Shown: positions 24,697-36,548, counted from the stretch's first letter. The stretch: DNA of 64,000 nt from Haliotis asinina (GCF_037392515.1 NC_090292.1:43823747-43887746), one strand, 5' to 3'. The notes: generated by a model not told the origin, from the letters alone. Numbers and translations: made by a program.

Positions 24697-25124
24697 GCAT
24701 TAGTGGCTGAGCGGGCCAGGGGACTGACTTTGTGTGCTGGCTATTATGTGCCTGACTCTGAGGGTGCGGGTTCAAATCCCGAAAGGGACTCAACCAAAAA
24801 GTAGTAGAATTTGTACTTTACTAAGAAAGTGTAATCCCAGATATAGATTTAGATTGCCATGCCGATGACCTGGGTTCCATTTTCCACCTCGGTAAATGTG
24901 TGAAACCCACGTCTGGTGTCAACATGGTGACATCACTCACTCACTCACTCACTCACTCACTCACTCACTCACTCACTCACTCACTCACTCACTCACTCAC
25001 TCACTCACTCACTCACTCACTCACTCACTCACTCACTCACTCACTCACTCACTCACTCACTCACTCACTCACTCACTCACTCACTCACTCACTCACTCAC
25101 TCACTCACTCACTCACTCACTCAC
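24697..25124 (+). repeat. tRNA-derived SINE with (TCAC)48 tail
   Basis: An A box (TGGCTGAGCGGG, 24704-24715) and a B box (GGGTTCAAATCCC, 24768-24780) match the RNA polymerase III internal promoter. The spacing and long variable region resemble a Leu/Ser-type tRNA. A non-tRNA body follows, then 48 perfect TCAC units at 24933-25124. The tail motif is the same as that of the common SINE in this window, although head and body differ. Confidence 0.8.
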
Positions 25125-25136
25125 GTCTTGTTTCAG

Positions 25137-25223
25137 GCCCTGGCTGGAGCTTGCTCGGACCACAGATGCGGCAGAAGCAAGAAGTGTGAGCCCAAGGCTC
25201 ATGGTGGTTACCGCTGTGTCTAG
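25137..25223 (+). CDS. isolated EGF-like terminal exon
   Basis: A CTTGTTTCAG acceptor ends at 25136 and is followed by 28 codons and a TAG stop. The peptide ACSDHRCGRSKKCEPKAHG ending GYRCV has the C-x4-C-x5-C...C spacing of part of an EGF-like domain. The exon stands alone after the (TCAC)n tract. It could be the last exon of the PAN-domain gene beginning at 20125, since PAN and EGF domains often share one secreted protein, or the remains of a duplicated gene. No connecting exon was found. Confidence 0.5.
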   Translation, partial: ALAGACSDHRCGRSKKCEPKAHGGYRCV

Positions 25224-26353
25224 ACATTGTCAAAATTACAAAGACTCGTGGCCCTCTGCATGTAAGCAAATTCAGTCTTCAAATGACTTTTGGACTTCAA
25301 TCTGCGAAGATTCTGAAATTGGTTTAATAACTACGTCTTTTTTCTTGTCTTGTCTTTAACGTGTCTAGCACCACAATATCAACACATTGGGGCTGCATTC
25401 GGTAGCAGGTGGTAGTTTAACGTGACAGAAGAGGTCCACCAGCGCGGGAATGGCTGGTTGTTATTGATTCTAATCGCACTATGGACGTATCAAGACTGGA
25501 TTGGTTGGTTGGTTGTTTGTTGCGCTATATTATCGACCCATGAGGAAGAGGCGGATGAGGAAGACGGCGTAGACGTCGATCCTTCTGGTCCCAGTTACTT
25601 TAGCGTCATGTTTTAGCGTCATGTTCCGGAAACAGTTACGACATCGCCGACGCCAGTGGAAACTGAACCAAAGACAATGTCTGCGGATCCTTGTGGGGAG
25701 ACAACATTCTAAGCTAGACCTGAGAGTGGATAACAGCATAATGGAGGATAACAGCATAATGGAGGATAACAACTCAAATATCCAGGTTTCTATGCAGAAA
25801 ACAAAATATTTATTTCGGCTTCGACATGCAATACATACTACAGCGAGGGGCGAATAGAAGGATCATTATATACACAGCACCGTGTCCACAGACTCGAATG
25901 GTCAGCCGTTTGTCCTGTACCTATACTCAGGAATGAACAGTGGCTTAGGCTGTAATTGTAAACGGTTTCCATTTTCCTTAAATGATAATGTGCAGGATCT
26001 GCTATTTAAAATCAAAAGTGTGTTACTGAAGACAGACACATCAAGATGCTTAAGATGCTGTCATGTTTGAACTATTCCTACAGCAATTTATTGTTCGTTC
26101 TTGAATCCTCTCAGGTTACGCTGAACATTAGCCTCTGTGGTGGCATAGTAAATAATTCTGGTTACATGTTGGCACGACTTTTCCACAGCAAAGGGATCTC
26201 TTCAACAGAGGAGGTGTTTGTTATCGAAGACTGAAAAGAATAAAAAAAACCTCTTTGATTGTTGCATTCCTAGCCGGCGGGATGAGATTTTGATCATAGT
26301 TGCCTCAGCAACGAAATTTGGAACATAACCCGTATTAATGTTGCCTTTCATCA
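25224..26353. other. unannotated stretch between genes
   Basis: No gene is recognised. Two short direct duplications are visible: TAGCGTCATGTT at about 25601 and 25614, and ATAACAGCATAATGGAGG at 25732 and 25750. Confidence 0.4.
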
Positions 26354-26673
26354 CTAAAAATCAATTAATACCTGTGAACAAGTTGGACAGAAATCTGGCG
26401 GATCAAAGACCGATTCATCAAACTCTCCGCCGAGGTTTGCAAAACCAGTTGATTGAAGGATGTTATCTGAAAAAGGGTACAAAGTAAACTAGTTTTTAAC
26501 CAACATCCTCTGACAAAATAAATACATGGTATATTCAAAATTGCTGCATGCGATGTTAAACAGCAACCGAACCAATTCAAAGTAATTATGAATTATTACA
26601 TAAATGTCGGTTTTGTTGCATGTTAAAGACAACTGCACTTCGAATAGAAGAATACGAATAGTACGTATGTGTG

Positions 26674-26706
<33 letters not shown>

Positions 26707-29700
26707 GCGCGTGTAAAATCTTCCTCTAGGCAAAACCATTTTGCCGAGCCAACGGGTTAACAGCAACCCGTCTCACTCTTTGAGGTAAGCATCGATTTGC
26801 AACCTGTTCCTTGTATGGAGAGTACCAAACAGTGTTTTTAAACCACTTTTCGCACATTTTCTGGAAATTACGTTTCATTTTATTGCACAATAAGCGTTTT
26901 CTGCAAATGAAGCTGTCATCGTCCACTCATTCACGTAGTACTGTTTGTGAATCTTACACAAAAATATACTTTGTTGGGCTGCTCAAAAGAAATACTGAAC
27001 ATTAATGGGTAGGTTCACATTTTACATAACAAGAACAATATTGCATTGATGTCAGTGTATGCTACCCATCAAAATTTAGACTCACTTACTGTATGTTATT
27101 TATGTATATATGAATACAAGGAAAATGAACTACTTCACTAACTTTTGAAATACAACTGCAAACCCTATGCAGATTACTTGCTTGACAATCAAATTGCTGA
27201 AAACCATACATGCGTGTGAACATCTACGCTTTGGGTGTTATTTTTCTTAAGAATTAGACAATTTGCATTGAGTTTCATTATTTATTGAAATAACTGCAAT
27301 GATCTTTTAAAGTGTTGGATGGGCAATATAGTATGAATAAGGGACTTGTCATCGACGGACAGTATGATAACGATCCCGAAGATGGGCTGTGGGTCACCAA
27401 TAGTGAGTGAGCGAGTTTAGTTTTACGCCGCACTCAGCAATATTCCAGCTATATACATAATCGAGTCTGGATCAGACAATCCAGTGATTAACAGAGACAA
27501 GCATAGCCGCCTTTTATGGCAAGCATGGATTGCTGAAGGCCTATTCTACTCTGGGAACTTCAGAGGTTTGTGTCACCAGTGAGTAAGGGAACATTATTTA
27601 GATCCAGACGAAGGGAGAGAAAGAAAGTAAACAGTTTTCATTTTTTAGTAAAGGAACACAGTAACTAGTGGTGCAAATACTACTTACAATCATCCCTTCC
27701 GTAAATGTCTGTTTGAATGGGGATGCATTCTTTCGATACAACAACGAAGCTGTCTATCTCACTTTCGGGGTGGGGACCAAAGCCACGGTCGCGTTCATAG
27801 TAAATTGTTGATTGCAGAGAGTTACTTCCGAATCCAAGAGAAAAGTCAAATGCTTTTTTGAATTTATCTGAAAAACAGATGACATTTTAAGTTTCTTGTT
27901 CTTTGCCATGACAGAGAAACTGAGAACACGTGCGGCACACACGGGTAATTGGTATCATTACGTTATAGTGAGATCGTTAAATGTTAGGCCGCTTTGTGAA
28001 ATATTCCGTGGAAACTTGTACTAGTCAATTATTATTTTTATTATTGGATATTTATATAGCTATAGCGCACATATCCATGCAAAGATTGCTTGCTCAAGGA
28101 GCTGGTGTTTGTTTCCCTCGATAATTGGATGTCCGTTTCGGCGTCGCATCGTATTATCAATCTCAACTCCCTGGGAAGTGTACAACTCGTACAGCCAGTA
28201 GGCGCAGTTTATTGTGGCTTTCTCATCCTAACGCGGTACCTAATTCACAGCTGTGTGGACTGGGACACGTATTCACAGTACTCTGTTACTGCAGGTTGCA
28301 GTAACCGCAACTAAGTGTATGAACATGTTCGTGTAATCACCATCTGTACTAACGGGTTCCTGGGTTCTTTTAAGTGTACAGGATTGTGTACTGTACACTA
28401 AGGGTTGTGACAACACCGACAGATTCTGCACACAAATCTGACTCCAAGGTTTTCACACCCGGTCACAGGTGGGCTCGATGCGGACACCTCAACCTCGCTG
28501 GATCACTAGCCTGGCGCTTTATCCAGCTCGCCCACCGGGCCCACAAGACGACATTGATAAATGCCTTCGTCCAACCTTGACAGTGAAGGAATCGACATTT
28601 TCAATGAGCCAGTATAGCTTCGCAGCTTTTTCGGCCATATTCCAGTAATAGTGAGTGAGTGCGTTCAGTTTTACGCCGCACTCAGCAATATTCCAGCAAT
28701 CGGGCGGCAGTCTGTAAATGAACTAGTCTGGACCAGACAACCCAGTGATCAACCCAGATGAACATCGATCTGCGCATCTGGGTCGATGTCATATGTCAGC
28801 CAGTCAGAGTGCCCTGACCACCCGATCCCTTTAGGCGTCGCTTACGACAAACAATACCTCCTTTTATGGCAAGCATTGGATTTATTTAGTGTAGTACGGA
28901 CTACAAAAACTGAACATTAGTTGATGGGCAGCGGCAGCGTTAGGACTAGCTCTCGCTGTTAAACCTGCGAGAAGCGATGTGTACTCCCCAGAGAGTTCAG
29001 ATTGATGATATGATATGCCGCTGAGACTGATAGCCACTTATCGAGGGAAAAATTACGAGCGCCTTGCGCACTTTATTCCTTGATATGTGTTGTTTATAAG
29101 TATATTATAATAATAATGATAATTAGCATATATTATACTTACCTGTAACACAGAACTTAGCAAACTTGAGGTTTAACTTCTGGACGATGCATACACTCTT
29201 CTTTAGATTGATTGTATACAGCAGACCCTTAAACATGAAATCTCAGGTATTCAGTCAATCGTAATACATTGATAGCAGTGCAGTGAAATGGTGTCATAGA
29301 GAAATTCGTTTGCCTTTTATGTATGTGTATTTTAGATAACGGCATCTCTACCACTACAAAAGAAGCTGGTTTCTGGAACACTGAAACTGAGAAGAAACGT
29401 CACGGAAACCAACATTTCCAGTTGGTATCCAGAGAGTTTCCTATAGTTTCATTGTGGTTTCCATGCATCTGAAACTGCACCATTTCAGGATGGTTTCCAG
29501 TTCGTTCCATTACCCACTTTTCCAAGTGGAATCCAGTTGGTTTCCGTGTTATTAATTTACTGTAGGTTTCCATGAAAACTGAAACTGAATTTTGCACCAT
29601 TTCCAGCTGGTTTCCTGTGCGCTTCATTGCTAACTCCTCCAAGCAGGATCCATCTGGTTTCCATGTATGATTTTAACGAAGGTTTCAGCCTGGTTTCCAT

Positions 29701-32352
29701 GTATGAGTTTATTGTAGGTTTCAACCTTTTTGGATACTGTAAGAAACATTCATAATTGGTTGAGTATTCTCTACATGGATGTCAGACTCATGAGTGAGTT
29801 TAAGCTATGTAGCTTACAAACATGAGTGAGTGAGTGAGTGAGTGAGTGAGTGAGTTCAGTTTTACGCCGCACTCAGCAATAATCCAGCTGTGTGGTGGCT
29901 ATCTGTAAATAATCGAGTCAGGACCAGACAATCCAGGAGGAGAGAGGTTTAATTCAGTGAGCTGTGTGCAACACCTTGACACATTAATTCAAAAGAGGGG
30001 CCATGGGTGGTGGGGTGGAGGGAAATAAAATGCACATTACTAGAACAGTTGAAGTGTTGGGCGCTCATATAAGATTATCAGCCCCTAAATTGACCCCAGG
30101 TATTTACTTATGCTTCTGTCTCGTCGTTTTCCTTTTGAATAAACAAAACAAAAGTATGTTCGACATGCGTCCGCGCTTAGATCTGTTGATCGTTAAAATG
30201 TTAATCAATCATTCCAAAGGTCCTTCATTTAATAGATGCAGCGTTCCTATCCATATTTCTTTTTGACAGAAAGCACATGTAGATTCTCACTCGTAGGTAC
30301 GTGACTGGGTCCATATACTGGTAGATATGCCACAAATGCGGTTTCTTTTAATGTGTACTTCTTGTACATGTTCTCCAGTCATTTCAGACATGTTAGGTAC
30401 ATTTAAAACATCGTATAATACACCCTTGTATCCTTTTTGTATGACACGTGAAGGTCCGGGGTAGAATAGGCCTTCAGCAATCCGTGCTTGCCATAAAAAG
30501 CGATTAAACTTGCCGTAAGAGGCGACTAACGGGATCGGGTGATCAGGGTGACTGACTTGGCTGACATGTCATCGTTCTCAATTGTAGAGATCAATGCTCA
30601 TGTTCTTGATCACTGGATTGTCTGGTCCAGACTTGATTATTCACAGACCGCCGCCACACAGCTGGAATATTGCTGAGTGCAGCGTAAAACTCAACGAACT
30701 CACTCACTCACCCACGTTTATAAGCTACAACATTGTTTACAAAGTAGAAAAAAACGAAATTACTACTAAGAATATAAAACAAAAATTATTGAAAAATCAC
30801 CCACTCACTCATTCACAAAACTTAAGTGCGAAACTACAAGAAAGCTAAAATTAACGTTACCTCTTTGTGATCGGCTATGACTTTAGATTCTCCGTGTTTA
30901 TTGTCAATGGAATAGTTGCTGATGATAGCTAGCCTTTCATTGGCCGCGTCGTAGTATTCAACAGAAGATCCCTGAAACAAGCACTCATGTCTTATCCGCG
31001 TGCGTATAAGTCATTGAGGATCCCTGCATTATTTATTATTTACTTAAATATAAAAGAAAAACTGACAGACGTACTGGGTCGTCAGCTGTTGCCATTGTTA
31101 CCCAAATGCATCGATGGTTGTTATGTTAACCACAGAATTTCTGGTCCGGAAGAGTAACTGCCATTAGGCATTGGCCCGTGCCTGTACTGATTTTTTCGGC
31201 ATTTCTTATACATGTGGTATGGATTTAGTTTTCAAGAGTAGTGTCCCTTTCTCTGAAAGGTAGATAACTCTCAAGCTACTTCGATGCCAACATGGCGTCT
31301 TACGCTTCAAAGACAATTGACAAGTATTTTCAGATTTCACTGGTGAGCACTTTCTTCATTCACAGGGAAAGACAATATCTATTCTAGATCCCCATGCACC
31401 ACCGTATGTAAACCAGTCAATTATCGAAATAATTCATTACGAGCAGAAAGTTCAATTGTACCATTAAGAAATAAACGTTTCGACAGGATAATTAGGACAT
31501 ACTCTTGACATATTCGCTATGATTTAGATATCGTTACTTAATTGCGTCAATTGATGATAGAAGCATAAGCGTTATGTGTGTAAATACAAACGGAAGAAAA
31601 TTTTCTTCGGGAGATTTTAACGGTTTAATTGATCCGGGTTTCAGGCTTCATGTCATTTAGTAAAAGATACCATAACTCGTTTTAACTTTACTTAAACTAT
31701 ATGTAAGTAGCGGCCACAAAATTTCCGAGTCCCACGCTGAGATTCGAACAACTGTCTTCTGTTCCAAAGTCGGACGCCTTGTCCACATGACCAAAGAGAT
31801 TAACCCCGTCAGCAAAGCTGACAGGGTCATGCTGTCATCTGTGGGATGTCTCCACACCCTGCCATATGTATGTTCATATTGGAAATTCAAACATGACAAT
31901 TCTCCCTCACCCTCTCTCTCTCTCTCTCTCGCTCTTTCTCTCACTCTCTTGAAGATCTAAGAGAGAGGGGGGGGGGAGAGAGGAGTTAATTTAAAGAGTG
32001 ACTCAGAGTCAGATCACTCATGTGAAAGAAGTAGGAGAGGGTGTTCTTTATACGAGGGTAAAGAGGAGCAATTTGTGAGTGAGTAATGCAATGCATTTCG
32101 TGTGTGTAAGAGAGAGAGAGCATTTGACGGGGGAGAGTGCTTGTACGGAATTAACGTGAGATTATAAGAGAGTACAGACATCGAGAAAGTGTGACTTACG
32201 GCATCGGCGAAGGGAACAGGCACCCCTTCTACCTTTGATAAAGCAAGACCAGCGGTGAATCTTTGAGCAAACCACTTATCGGGGGCGCAGCAGACATCTG
32301 CCGCTCCCACAGAAGGGGACAACACGGACAGCAGAATTATGTATCCCAACAT
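26354..32352 (-). CDS. ependymin-related secreted protein (five exons)
   Basis: Exons in reading order are 32200-32352, 30861-30971, 29143-29227, 27688-27867 and 26354-26466. Each junction has a GT donor and AG acceptor (GTAAGT after exons 1, 3 and 4). Phases fit throughout (0, 0, 1, 1), giving 213 residues. Residues 1-17 (MLGYIILLSVLSPSVGA) are a signal peptide. The mature part starts ADVCCAPDKW and keeps the family cysteines in CIVQKL, KFCVT, SKECIPI and the C-terminal DPPDFCPTC. Ependymin-related proteins are small secreted glycoproteins with a lipocalin-like hydrophobic pocket. In abalone they are found among secreted and shell-associated proteins. The last exon is read through a possible donor (CAG/GTATTA) to a stop five codons later, which gives the usual family length. 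The introns hold several SINEs. Confidence 0.88.
26664..26713. repeat. (GTGC)n/(GC)n microsatellite
   Basis: Run of GTGT, then GTGC units, then alternating GC. Confidence 0.9.
27406..27580 (-). repeat. abalone-type SINE in intron 4 of the ependymin-related gene
   Basis: Inverse copy: GTTTTACGCCGCACTCAGCA, GGATCAGACAATCCAGTGA and a head segment CCTTTTATGGCAAGCATGGA. The middle is deleted. Confidence 0.8.
28330..28545 (-). repeat. tRNA-derived SINE-like element in intron 3
   Basis: On the minus strand the head reads TGGGCGAGCTGG, a good polymerase III A box, followed by a degenerate B-box region (GCATCGAGCCC). The body includes GTGTGCAGAATCTGTCGG and GTACAGTACACAATCCTG. It is unrelated to the common SINE. 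Confidence 0.55.
28648..28880 (-). repeat. abalone-type SINE in intron 3
   Basis: Near full-length inverse copy: GTTTTACGCCGCACTCAGCA, GACCAGACAACCCAGTGATC, GACCACCCGATCCC, GGCGTCGCTTACGAC and CCTTTTATGGCAAGCAT. Confidence 0.85.
29396..29720. repeat. degenerate tandem repeat rich in GGTTTCCA
   Basis: Segments at about 29471-29544 and 29589-29662 align (both hold GCACCATTTC, then GGTTTCC, then TCCAAG and TGGTTTCC). GGTTTCCATG-type words recur to 29720. It lies in intron 2. Confidence 0.65.
29823..29935 (-). repeat. abalone-type SINE, truncated, in intron 2
   Basis: Starts with seven GAGT units (the complement of the tail), then GTTTTACGCCGCACTCAGCA and GACCAGACAATCCAG. Confidence 0.8.
30446..30716 (+). 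repeat. abalone-type SINE, full length, in intron 2
   Basis: The best-preserved copy: GTGAAGGTCCGGGGTAGAAT, CTTGCCGTAAGAGGCGACTA, GATCGGGTGATCAGG, GATCACTGGATTGTCTGGTC, TGGAATATTGCTGAGTGCAG and a CTCACTCACTCAC tail. It lies opposite to the gene's transcription. Confidence 0.85.
31690..31830 (-). repeat. tRNA-like SINE head or tRNA relic in intron 1
   Basis: The minus strand shows an A-box-like TGGTCATGTGGAC and a B-box-like GTTCGAATCTC about 45 bases apart, like a tRNA. The acceptor stem does not pair well, so a SINE head or tRNA pseudogene is likelier than a working tRNA. Confidence 0.45.
31911..31985. repeat. (CT)n ... (AG)n inverted low-complexity tract
   Basis: CT units to about 31950, then AGATCT, then AG units and a G run. 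The two halves are complementary and could form a hairpin. Confidence 0.85.
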
Positions 32353-32398
32353 GCTCCCAGATGCTCGTCAAATGTGTGGTGTGAGTCGGGGTCCTCTC

Positions 32399-32405
32399 CC
32401 TTATA
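32399..32405 (-). promoter_or_regulatory. TATA box of the ependymin-related gene
   Basis: The minus strand reads TATAAGG about 47-53 bases before the ATG at 32352. This would place transcription start near 32373 and give a short leader. Confidence 0.55.
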
Positions 32406-32419
32406 AGCAATACCGCCTC

Positions 32420-33252
32420 CGGGAAGGAGGGGCTGGGGGAGTTCTGAAGAGTCAATGTGCCCCATATTTCCTGGAATATATTGAACTTGTGATCTGAAAA
32501 AAAGTATTGAAAACGTCCAACTTATATTTTCCTGTGTTAATCAAATTAGACAAATGGAATATAATATTATTCCAGTTTTATTAGATGCCAATTGCTTTTA
32601 ATAACAACGTAATGAAACGGTTACAATAGATACATTAAAGCTCACTCGCCGCTATCTACGGTTGGATTATGAATAACCCAACAGCCTCCAGTTCGCAACA
32701 AATATAGTATTAGTATCAACGGAGTTTTATAATTAGGTTTCATTTAATGCCACAACCAACAATTAAATAAATAATATTCTTTCTTAAAAGAGCTGAGCAC
32801 GGGAGCACGGGATATCACTGGATGCATTTGGAAATATAGATTTGTAATTATTAAACGTGTGTTTTAATTAGATATACTTCTCATGGTCATTTATTCGAAT
32901 TTCTTTATTGTTTAATGAACCTTTGGCTTCACTATCTGCCGTGATAATGCCAACATATTAAAAATATATTAAACTGTTTAAGAGTAATAAAGTAATAACA
33001 GATCATTTATAAGGCGCATATGTTCACGTGTAATGGATGTTGAAAGCCCTTATGTTATGCCGCACGTCGGACGTTGCCATAAATGTAGAACAGTCTTAGA
33101 TATGATAGGACCATGAATAACGCTACGTTGCTATTAGATTTTTGTACGCACGTGATCTCGACACTGTATGGTTGCAATAATGCCGACTTGAGATATAGGC
33201 CAACTCAAGCTGACCATTAACGCCGAAGAACTTCAGACAAAGCACTTCAGTG
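32420..33252. other. unannotated AT-rich stretch upstream of the ependymin-related gene
   Basis: No gene or clear repeat recognised. Confidence 0.4.
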
Positions 33253-33256
33253 TTAA

Positions 33257-34473
33257 AGGTCACATGCAACGTAAAACACAACTTTGCCGATTCTGGTACC
33301 TTTCTGTAAGCACTTACCGAAACAAATCATAAAGAATGCTAATTCAAGCTATAAAGTTGAAAAAAAAGCCCGTGAAATCGGAGTTCAAACGTTTCACTAA
33401 ATTCCCCCCATCGCTGGGGAAAAACTGGTTTCAACAGCTGTGCTGCGCTGCGTCCATAACGCATGCGGAATGAATAGGTTCGCCTAGCTTGAAACAGTAT
33501 GCATGCTGAGGTCGTGAGCAGTAGTCTAATCTTGGTTGTGTATACAAACAAGTAAATAATCTACTCGTTACGTAAAACAACTTGTTGATTGTGGTAAGCA
33601 GTCTCTGTCACAGAGAAAGCTCAGTGCCTGGTTTATACACACCTATATGTCTGTCTGCCTGTCTGCTAAAGACAACATGCAATACACAGCTTCAATCATT
33701 GACCACGTGCAATTTGAACTTAACACCTATCAGACTATACGACATAAAGAAAATAAGTTGATTTATGACTCATGCGCTTGAGTCCCGTGTCTGACACATT
33801 ATGTAATTAGGCACGTGTGATACGCATGACATGTTTTTTTATGTCTGTGGGTTGCAAACAAACTACATTCATTTTTTTCGGATGACTGGATCTGATGGAA
33901 ACTGGTGCAAACTCTTGTCAGGTTAAAGTCCTGCTTTGTACTTCGACGAATGACAGATTCCAGCCCATCTCTGCTGTCATGATTTTTCATTGGATCGAGT
34001 GCAAATTCAGAGATCATGTATTCTCCAAACCCAACATCTCTGTATACATTCTTCATAGATAACGACTTCTTTTCGTTTATATGATTTTGTTTGACAACAG
34101 TATATGAATCCATACTGAAACGACGCATCAAGTACACAAAAAGAAGTTGTTATCCATAAAGAATCTTACTTTTTTGTGACTGGCTATACTTCTAAAATGC
34201 CCTCAGCATATCAGCAAATGAAACAGCCAATCGGAAGCCGTCGTTACACTCTAGTGGATATCCACCCGCTATGACTGGGTTCGGTCTCCCGAGGGCTTCG
34301 TTTCGGGGGAAGTAAGCCCGAGTACAAAATATTGCACTTTTGAATCGCGATTGTACGCTTATAATTGTGTTTATTTGTTTTTTTAAAAGCAGCAATGTAT
34401 ATTATACGAGTATGTCATGAATAAGTGATAAATGTGTTTTAATTATGTTTGATTTTTTGGTTGCATGTGACTT
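33257..34473 (-). mobile_element. THAP-bearing DNA transposon (Kolobok-like), near full length, non-autonomous
   Basis: Both ends are visible. The left reads TTAA then AGGTCACATGCAAC. The right ends GTTGCATGTGACTT then TTAG, the inverse with one change in the flank. The element is about 1.2 kb. Its minus strand matches the truncated copy at 8722-9597, including a THAP-like region (near 33830-34000) too decayed to code. No transposase catalytic core fits in this length, so it is a deletion derivative. The TTAA target and THAP remnant suggest Kolobok; PiggyBac uses TTAA but has no THAP finger. Confidence 0.65.
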
Positions 34474-34651
34474 TTAGCGATATAAGAATATCGGCGACTT
34501 GATGTTTGTCCATCACTAACACAACGTCACAGGCCATCGTATTTCGTGTAGACATCGTGTACCCTAGAATCAATGGTCTGTTGTGCTCTGCACAGATGAA
34601 AGTAGAATCAATTTGTCCCACAAGAAGGTCGGTAGAGGATTTATCGTCGCA

Positions 34652-34811
34652 TGAGTGAGTGAGTGAGTGAGTGAGTGAGTGAGTGAGTGAGTGAGTGAGT
34701 GAGTGAGTGAGTTAGTTTAGTTTAGTTTTACGTCCCACTCAGCAATATTCCAGCCATATGGCGGCGGTATGTAAATAATCGAGTCTGGACCAGACAATCC
34801 AGTCATCAATA
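34652..34811 (-). repeat. abalone-type SINE, 3' half
   Basis: About fifteen GAGT units, then TTAGTTTTACGTCCCACTCA, GCAATATTCCAGCCATATGG and GACCAGACAATCCAGTCATC. Confidence 0.85.
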
Positions 34812-34865
34812 AGGGCGAATGGTGGTTGTAACTCTGACCATGTAGAAACGATTTAGAGGGATGTC

Positions 34866-34903
34866 GATCATGATTCGTGCATGATTCGTGCATGATTCGT
34901 GCA
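34866..34903. repeat. 12-bp tandem repeat CATGATTCGTG
   Basis: Three perfect units of GATTCGTGCAT in a row. Confidence 0.85.
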
Positions 34904-35156
34904 GTGATTCCCACTGCACTCCCGAGTTATCGATTCTGGCTTCTGGCTCCTGACTCCTGTAGCAGTACTATTCCTGTATGCTATGCTAGGTTTTGTGGTG
35001 GATCCATATTGCAAAATAGCAATGCTGGGTCACATAGGGGCATGAAGCTCAATGACCCATGTACATGAAACTCACACTAACACCTACACGAAGCTGATAG
35101 TCCCACCTAAAACTCACTCTCCCATCTACACCAAGCCCACACTCCCAGCAACATGG

Positions 35157-35238
35157 AACCCACAGTCCCACCTAAATGAATCTCACAGTCCCACCTAAAT
35201 GAATCTCACAGTGCCTCCTAAATGAATCTCACAGTTCC
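35157..35238. repeat. 23-bp minisatellite
   Basis: Three to four units containing CCTAAATGAATCTCACAGT. Confidence 0.85.
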
Positions 35239-35242
35239 CTTA

Positions 35243-35409
35243 TGAGTGGGTGATTGAGTTTGGTTTTTCGTCGCTTTTAGCAACATTCCTGCGATATCAC
35301 GGCGGGGGATACCAGAAAATGGGCCACACACATTGTACCCACGTGGGGAGTCGAACCCGGGTCTTCGTAGTGACGAGTGAACGCTTTAACCACTAGGCTA
35401 CCCCGCCGT
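35243..35409 (-). repeat. tRNA-derived SINE, inverse orientation
   Basis: The minus strand starts with a tRNA-like head: A box TAGCCTAGTGG (complement of 35390-35400), then GGTTAAAGCG, and B box GGGTTCGACTC (35347-35357). It then runs through a body (CCGCCGTGATATCGCAGG) to a tail (AAAACCAAACTCAATCACCC) that resembles the common SINE tail. Confidence 0.8.
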
Positions 35410-35410
35410 T

Positions 35411-36521
35411 CTATGTCAAGCTCAGGATCCCCAAATACATAAAGCCCACAGTCTCAATCTACGTGAACCTCACAATATTGTGTCATGCTGTAATCGCATA
35501 TTGAATACTTTATTTCATAATGTTATTCACAATTTATATTCTTGAAATGTTGATTTTAACTTTCCATTGTTATTAAGTGTAAAGCGTATCATATCATTTG
35601 CTTCTTTTACGTTATTATTACAGGCCCCGGTTACTAAAATTTAGAACTTCAAAGCACTGGCAGCCTATGAAACAGGACGTTGTTACCACACCCAAACTTG
35701 TAAAACAATCGACCAATTGTATACATCATCTCTCTGTGATGAACATTCTTTTTCATGCCATTATACATCTTTCCCAATATCTTTGTAAACATGAAAATAT
35801 TTTAATATGTGTCAATATTTTGTATGTTCTCTGATGCTTTTTTTAGCTTATGTTATGTATGTTCTCTTCACGAGGTTCAATGACAGAGATAAACCCCAGT
35901 TAGCTAAGCGTAATCCATTTTCTCACATTGGGGAGTATGATGTGTTTTCTCTTTTACGTACTCCACTGTGTCACAACTGGAAGTCACAGCAAATGGGAGT
36001 AGACCAACCAAAGTGAATCGATGGGTCGTCCATATCCGTCCTCGTCCTTTCCAACAGATTGTTTTACCCTTGGCAAGGGTAACGTCCCGAAGCGTGTTTG
36101 AAAGAGCGGCAAAAATCGCCCTGGCGCCTTCCTTCATGTTTTCCTATGACCGGCCGTCATCGTCCTCGCGCTTTCCTACAGATACCCGTGTTCATTGCAT
36201 GGTCAGGAAAGTGTAACAGCAACTTTTGACACATTTACTCGTGTATCATTGGGCCGTCGGTGATAAAAAGAAGTGCCCATTTTCTACAGCCCTCGAAATG
36301 TATCGTTTCTGAGTGTCAGTATTGTTTATCGTGATTGGTACATCGCTAGAAGCCTTTTCCCACACTTGTTGGCTTTGCGTTCCCCGAGTTGTGACTAAAT
36401 TTCTTCAGAACTATTTTTCATTCCTTTAGGGGACGTCTCAAATAATCTTTGTCATATTTGATAAACTACGACGCACATGTGTTCAAAAACACAAAATGTG
36501 GTTCAATCGGATACAATGGGA
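35411..36521. other. unannotated sequence left of the U1 array
   Basis: No gene is recognised. A possible splice acceptor (TTATTATTACAG) ends near 35622, followed by a short open frame, but no donor or domain supports an exon. The sequence directly before 36522 does not resemble the array spacer. Confidence 0.4.
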
Positions 36522-36548
36522 AAGTGAAAACTGGAACCTGTCCCAAGC

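Noticed and set aside
24896-25223. Ser-Leu-Thr-His repeat proteins of about 100 codons
   Set aside because: Pure translation of the (TCAC)n microsatellite. Only the last 28 codons after the splice acceptor look like a real exon.
31690-31830. Functional tRNA on the minus strand
   Set aside because: Box-like motifs are present but the stems do not pair convincingly. Kept only as a SINE or tRNA relic.
35622-35834. Terminal exon after TTATTATTACAG
   Set aside because: The frame right after the acceptor stops after six codons, other phases have no recognisable peptide, and no upstream exon was found.
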